Part shown: one piece after another, positions 17,803 through 21,336 of the stretch | Numbering within the stretch: the first letter of the stretch is position 1 | Layout: each line of letters opens with the position of its first letter | Origin: Gracilaria vermiculophylla | Lineage: Eukaryota; Rhodophyta; Florideophyceae; Gracilariales; Gracilariaceae | Reading direction: 5' to 3' | Assembly (NCBI GenBank): GCA_019155205.2 | Contig: JAHNZQ020000004.1 | Span: 533,462 to 554,797 of the forward strand | DNA length: 21,336 nt | Notes under the pieces: model-generated | Database searches by the model: none | What the model was told of the DNA's origin: nothing | What the model saw: only the letters and a program-made list of their open reading frames with translations | Made by a program: the position numbers and the translations under genes

Positions 17803-18353
17803 TACGGTGATGGGGAGGAATTTTTTCCCCTACTCAACAAAAGCTATCACCTCAGAGAGTCCACTGTTCTTTACTCCAGGTTCACAGCATTCCAAACATT
17901 CTCCATCGGATCCTTCTTTCCCGTCGGCGTCCTAGATAACCAGAAACGGGATGTTGTCCTCCAAAGGTGTTTCATCTTTCCCATCGGCGGAGATTCGCGA
18001 AAACACGTCCGCTGCCGGGTGTTTAATGCCAGGGCGGTGGAAGATGTCAAATTCGAACTCCAAGAGACGTAACCTCTACCTCTCCAGGCGACCGGACGCA
18101 TCCGTCAAGGACAGTATCCATATCAATGGTGCGTGGTCCGTCTTAAGATGAAGCGCGCGCCTTCCAGATATGGGCGTAAAAGCAAAACCGCCCACACGAT
18201 GGCGAGACATTCGCGCTCCGAAGTGGAATAATTCCGTTCCGTAGGGGTGAAGCTGCGCCTCCAATACCCGATGGGTTGAAGTTTACCTTCAGGTTGTTCC
18301 TGTAGAAGGGCACATCCGACCTGGTATTTACAGGCGTCCGTGTCCAGCACCAA
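17803..18353 (-). pseudogene. RNase H and linker, copy C
   Basis: The RNase H core reads VLDTDACKYQVGCALLQEQ (first Asp), KLQPIGYWRRS, TERNYSTSERECLAIVWAV (Glu) and LRPYLEGARFIL. A frameshift follows, and the next frame continues LKTDHAPLIWILSLTDASGRLER, a stop, then RLRLLEFEFDIFHRPG and an AADVFSR block that ends RNase H. From about 18000 to 17803 a poorly conserved acidic linker leads to integrase, with further stops. RNase H removes the RNA strand during reverse transcription. A frameshift also separates it from the RT frame near 18340. Confidence 0.8.
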
Positions 18354-19755
18354 TTCGGCCGTGCCGCTTCGGAAGTACCAAGATGGGTGGTTTTATTGGT
18401 CTCCTCTTCAAGGTGTCGAAGGCTTCAAACTCCTCATCGGTCAAGATAGACAATTGCGTCGGCTTGTCCTTCTTCAAGAGGCGATTGAACGGCGCCGCTA
18501 TACGGGGGAAATTCGGTACAAACCTCCGGAAGACGTTACACAACCCAAGAAAGGAGCAGAGCTCCGTCTGGTTTGTGGGAGGGTGAGCTTCCTTGATGGC
18601 GTCCTGAGTTTTCCCAGAAACCTGTAGGCGGCCCGGGAGCACGACAGGCCCCAGGTAGTCCACCGACGACTTGAAAAAAAAACATTTCTCCAGCTTCAAG
18701 GTGAGGCCAGCATCCTTTAGAAGTTAGAGCACGTGCTTCACATGAATGAAGTGCTCCTCCACGCTGCGGGAGTATATGATGACATCATCGATATACCCCA
18801 AGGCGTACTGCCACTTCAGCTTTGACAGGATAATGTCCACCGCTCGTTGGACCGTAGCGGGTGAATTCTTCAATCCAAATGGCATCCTTAGGAATCTGAA
18901 GATCCCACAGTGCAAGGTGAACGTTGTATTATCCTTCTCGGAGTCGTCCATCTCAATCTGCCAGAAGCCGCTATTGTCATTCAGCCTAGAGAAAACGGAC
19001 GCATCGCATAGGGAGTGGATACATTCATCCTTTCGGTGTATCGGGTACGAATCGCGTACCGTCACCTCGATAAGGCGCCTGTAGTCATTACAGAACCTAA
19101 GGGAGCCATCTTTCTTTTTGACAAACACCACCGGGGAGGCCCATTCGGAATTGGGAGGCTCTGTAACGCCCTTCTCCAGCATCCGGTGGACCTCATCGCG
19201 TTCAAAGTCACGCGCATGGGGTCCGGCCCTCCTCGGGAGTTGATGTACCGGCTTCGCATCCGATGTGAGCTGGATTCTGTGCTCGGCCAGGCTGAACTGA
19301 GCCAGGCGACTAGACCACATATCCTCAAAGAAGGATAGCATCCCCACTATCCTATGGCGATACCCTTCGAATTCATCGCCAATTTGGAGCTTCTCCGGCC
19401 AGGTGGCAGGAGTCTCTTCCTCTGGAGCCGTTGAAGTCGCTTCAGCCTCCATGGTGGCGATAGAATCGCGGTCTGCAAGGTCTTCCGATCGAGGAAGGTG
19501 AGCCAGTCCTACAGGGGCGCGTAGTGCCAGTCCGACGACAATTCCTTTCTGGAGCCGTAATGGTGACTCCTTGAGGTTAGCGAGCACGACCCTGAAGGAA
19601 ATGTTCGGTGTTACTTCCATAATACCGTTCGCCATCATGGAGTGCTGCTTCGTCGTCAGGTGTAGACTCCCCTGTAGGAATGAAAGGCCAGATACAGAAG
19701 TCTGCACCCAAACGTCGGCCTGACTCCTTGCGGGTATTTCGATGCTCTTCACCAC
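18354..19755 (-). pseudogene. Reverse transcriptase, copy C
   Basis: The frame starts with the protease-RT linker (IEIPARSQADVWVQT; GKIV-type segment KGIVVGLALRAPV), then the polymerase: HQLPRRAGPHARDFERDEV, GVTEPPNSEWASPVVFVKKKDGSLRFCNDYRRL, FSRLNDNSGFWQIEMDD, FLRMPFGLKNSPATVQRAVD and the YIDD box (18795-18784). The first catalytic Asp, normally in LDANSG or similar, is Asn (18981-18979), so polymerase activity should be lost. An in-frame TAA (18726-18724) lies after the YIDD box; the thumb and connection follow in frame: LKLEKCFFF, VDYLGPVV, ELCSFLGLCNVFRRFVPNF. The equivalent of the first 80 residues in copy B marks the site where copy C inserted. Confidence 0.85.
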
Positions 19756-20240
19756 TCGGAGCTTATTCGACTACGTCTTCTTTGGAAGATTACCCACGTA
19801 ACGCGCGTTCGCGTCCGGTCCTGGAGATGCGGACACGATACCTACAGGAGCGGCGTCATGAAACGTCACCTTCCGCAGGCGTGGGTAGATTGCACGTACA
19901 TATCAATCCACAAAGAAAGTGCCCAATATGCATTGTGCGGCCAAGTTGGTCGCCACGAGGAACCAAACTTTCACCTGTAAGGAGCACAACAGGAGGTACA
20001 AGGGGAGTGCGCCGAGGAGGGTCAATGCTTGTCGCGACGCATCGCGTACCGTCGGGAGCTTGCCAGTTCTCAAGGAGCCGAGAACAGACCGCGGGAGCAC
20101 GTCGGCGTGCGCCAGATTGGGGCCAGCTCCGGTGTCGAGGATAGCGCGCACTGTGGTGGAGGCGAGCGGGGAACATCCTATAGAGGCGAATACCTTCTAA
20201 TTCTCACGGGGGAGCGTGCACACAGAATCTTCAAAGGTGT
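19756..20240 (-). pseudogene. Protease region, copy C
   Basis: The retropepsin-type active site is in RAILDTGAGPNLAHADVLP, followed by LGSLRTGKLPTVRDASR, GALPLYLLLCSLQVKVWFLVA and AAQCILGTFFVD. The frame is -1 relative to gag, as in copy B. In-frame stops lie before the core (TAG, 20199-20197, where copy B has Tyr), after FFVD (TGA at 19905-19903) and after LPKKT (TAG near 19770). The protease would cut the gag-pol precursor. Confidence 0.8.
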
Positions 20241-20366
20241 CGAATGGATCCATCGAGATTGGAAGGCCCGCCCATTCTGCGTCGAAGAAGCAGACGGTCT
20301 CTTCCCCTTTCCTAAAGGCGACCTCCGTGGAGCTGAGGCTCGATGTTGGACAGTCACGCGGAGCCC

Positions 20367-21336
20367 CTACGCGTGGCTCTGAGAGTTTTCCTGGATGGAG
20401 AGGGGCTGGTTTCCAGGCGGGGACGGCTTCTGCAGTTGTGCATCGCGATGCGATGTGTTCCCTTGAGGTGCAACCGGCTGGGACACCGGCACCTGCGTTG
20501 CGGGTGCAAAGGACAGTGGGACAGACTGCACTCCCGGGGGAGCACGGTAACCGTAGTTTCCATGAGGGGAGCAGATGTCGCGATATGCGGTTCTATAACT
20601 TCCGCTTTCCGTTGGTGTGTCCTTTAGGTCGTGAAAGTTTTTCTCCCTTTCCTGCAAGATGGCGGCTCTCATTGCCGGGGTGAGAGTCGTACAGTGTACG
20701 GGCTCTCGTGACAAGCAAATCCTGCAAGGCGGTGGGTAGCCTCGAGGGTTCGCAAATCGGACGTTCCTGTAGGATCCTGCCGAGGCGTACGAAGTGGGAG
20801 ACGAGAGTGTCTACGTCCTAGACGGTGCTCCCTGAGAGGAGGCGTAAGTGAGGGCAAGGGCCTCTTGCTCTCCTACGAGCGTGAGCTGGTCCACCTCCTC
20901 CGAGGTGCTGGAGTCTAACGTCAGGGCGGATGCCCGACGGGTCCTTGAGGCCGCCGGTTTGTCCGAAAGTGGAGCATAACTGCGGCGATCGGCACGGTGG
21001 GTATCCCCATAGGATTCCGCGAAACGTGCTAACTCCGTGTAGGTAGTCTTTGGGTGCGTTGTCAGGTGATTACGCACTCTTCCGCGTATTGAGGGAAGGA
21101 GTCCCTCGACAAACAACGACTGTAACCGCCTTTCGGAGTACACATTTCCCCACCGCAGAGCCTTCGTCCACAGTTTCTGTGAGAACTCCGTCTCAGTCAT
21201 TCCGGTGTTCTGCCTATTGGAAGTGACTTCAGCATCAGCATCGGCTATCACCTAGTCCGTGGCGTACCTTTTGTGGAGAACATTCACCACCTCCGAGAAC
21301 GTCGTCAACATCTCCGTTCCGGGGTCATCTGCAATG
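20367..21336 (-). pseudogene. gag of copy C, 5' part outside window
   Basis: One frame is kept from the right edge to the TAG at 20369-20367. It contains VIADADAEV, MTETEFSQKLWTKALRWGNVY, RLQSLFVEGLLPSIRGRVRNHL, TTYTELARFAESYGDTHRA, an acidic LTLVGEQEALALTYAS region and the cysteine motif CRICLSREPVHC, then a Pro/Gln-rich tail (VPVSQPVAPQGN). In-frame TAGs occur at 21254-21252 (also in copy B) and 20813-20811 (copy B has Ser-coding AGT nearby). The final TAG is shared with copy B and likely the genuine stop. The core matches retrotransposon gag domains. Confidence 0.75.

Larger units (their letters stand above)
12834..21336 (-). mobile_element. Ty3/gypsy chromovirus-family copy C with antisense ORF
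   Basis: Read right to left: gag (partial), protease, reverse transcriptase, RNase H, integrase, chromodomain, internal polypurine tract, antisense ORF, polypurine tract and 3' LTR. The RT-RNase H-integrase order is that of Ty3/gypsy (Metaviridae), and the C-terminal chromodomain places it among chromoviruses or a similar lineage. By comparison with copy B, which has about 1.38 kb from LTR start to the point matching 21336, the 5' end should lie about 1.4 kb past the edge, making the element close to 9.9 kb. Copy C interrupts copy B and is thus the youngest of the nest, but it too is full of stops and frameshifts. Confidence 0.85.

Overview
The window looks like a gene-free, transposon-packed stretch of a eukaryotic genome, most consistent with an oomycete (Phytophthora-like stramenopile). 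The lineage is inferred from the mix of families: chromodomain Ty3/gypsy elements, PIF/Harbinger with a Myb/SANT partner, a piggyBac-like transposase carrying a nuclease domain, and Tc1/mariner. No host gene, tRNA, rRNA or CRISPR was found, and one 100-N assembly gap lies at 10615-10714. Nearly every coding region is a pseudogene.

Layout. 1-1966 is the 3' part of a plus-strand Ty3/gypsy copy (A): an intact minus-strand ORF open to the window edge, a polypurine tract and a 554-bp 3' LTR. A sits inside a PIF/Harbinger remnant (1967-3718) with a plus-strand transposase and a convergent minus-strand Myb/SANT-like protein. Pieces of a minus-strand Tc1/mariner transposase lie at 3840-4195 (C-terminal) and 8164-8694 (N-terminal). 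Between them is a piggyBac-like element (about 4410-8159) whose transposase contains a YqaJ-type nuclease-like domain and a C-terminal zinc ribbon.

From 8695 on there is a nest of one Ty3/gypsy family. Copy E (minus; LTR 8695-9247 plus 381 bp of internal DNA) interrupts the Tc1 gene. Copy B (plus; 5' LTR 9629-10181, gag, protease, start of pol) interrupts E. Copy C (minus; 3' LTR 12834-13386, running past the right edge) interrupts B inside pol. The four LTRs are 553-554 bp, share TG..CA-type ends and define the insertion order.

Element design. In transcription order C reads gag, protease, RT, RNase H, integrase, chromodomain, an internal polypurine tract, then a large ORF on the OPPOSITE strand (13898-15987), a second polypurine tract and the 3' LTR. 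Copy A has the same antisense ORF without a stop for 305 codons. A versus C differ mainly at silent positions where I compared them, so the ORF was protein-coding. I recognise no domain in it. This antisense gene, and the nuclease-bearing piggyBac-like transposase, are the two observations most worth following up.
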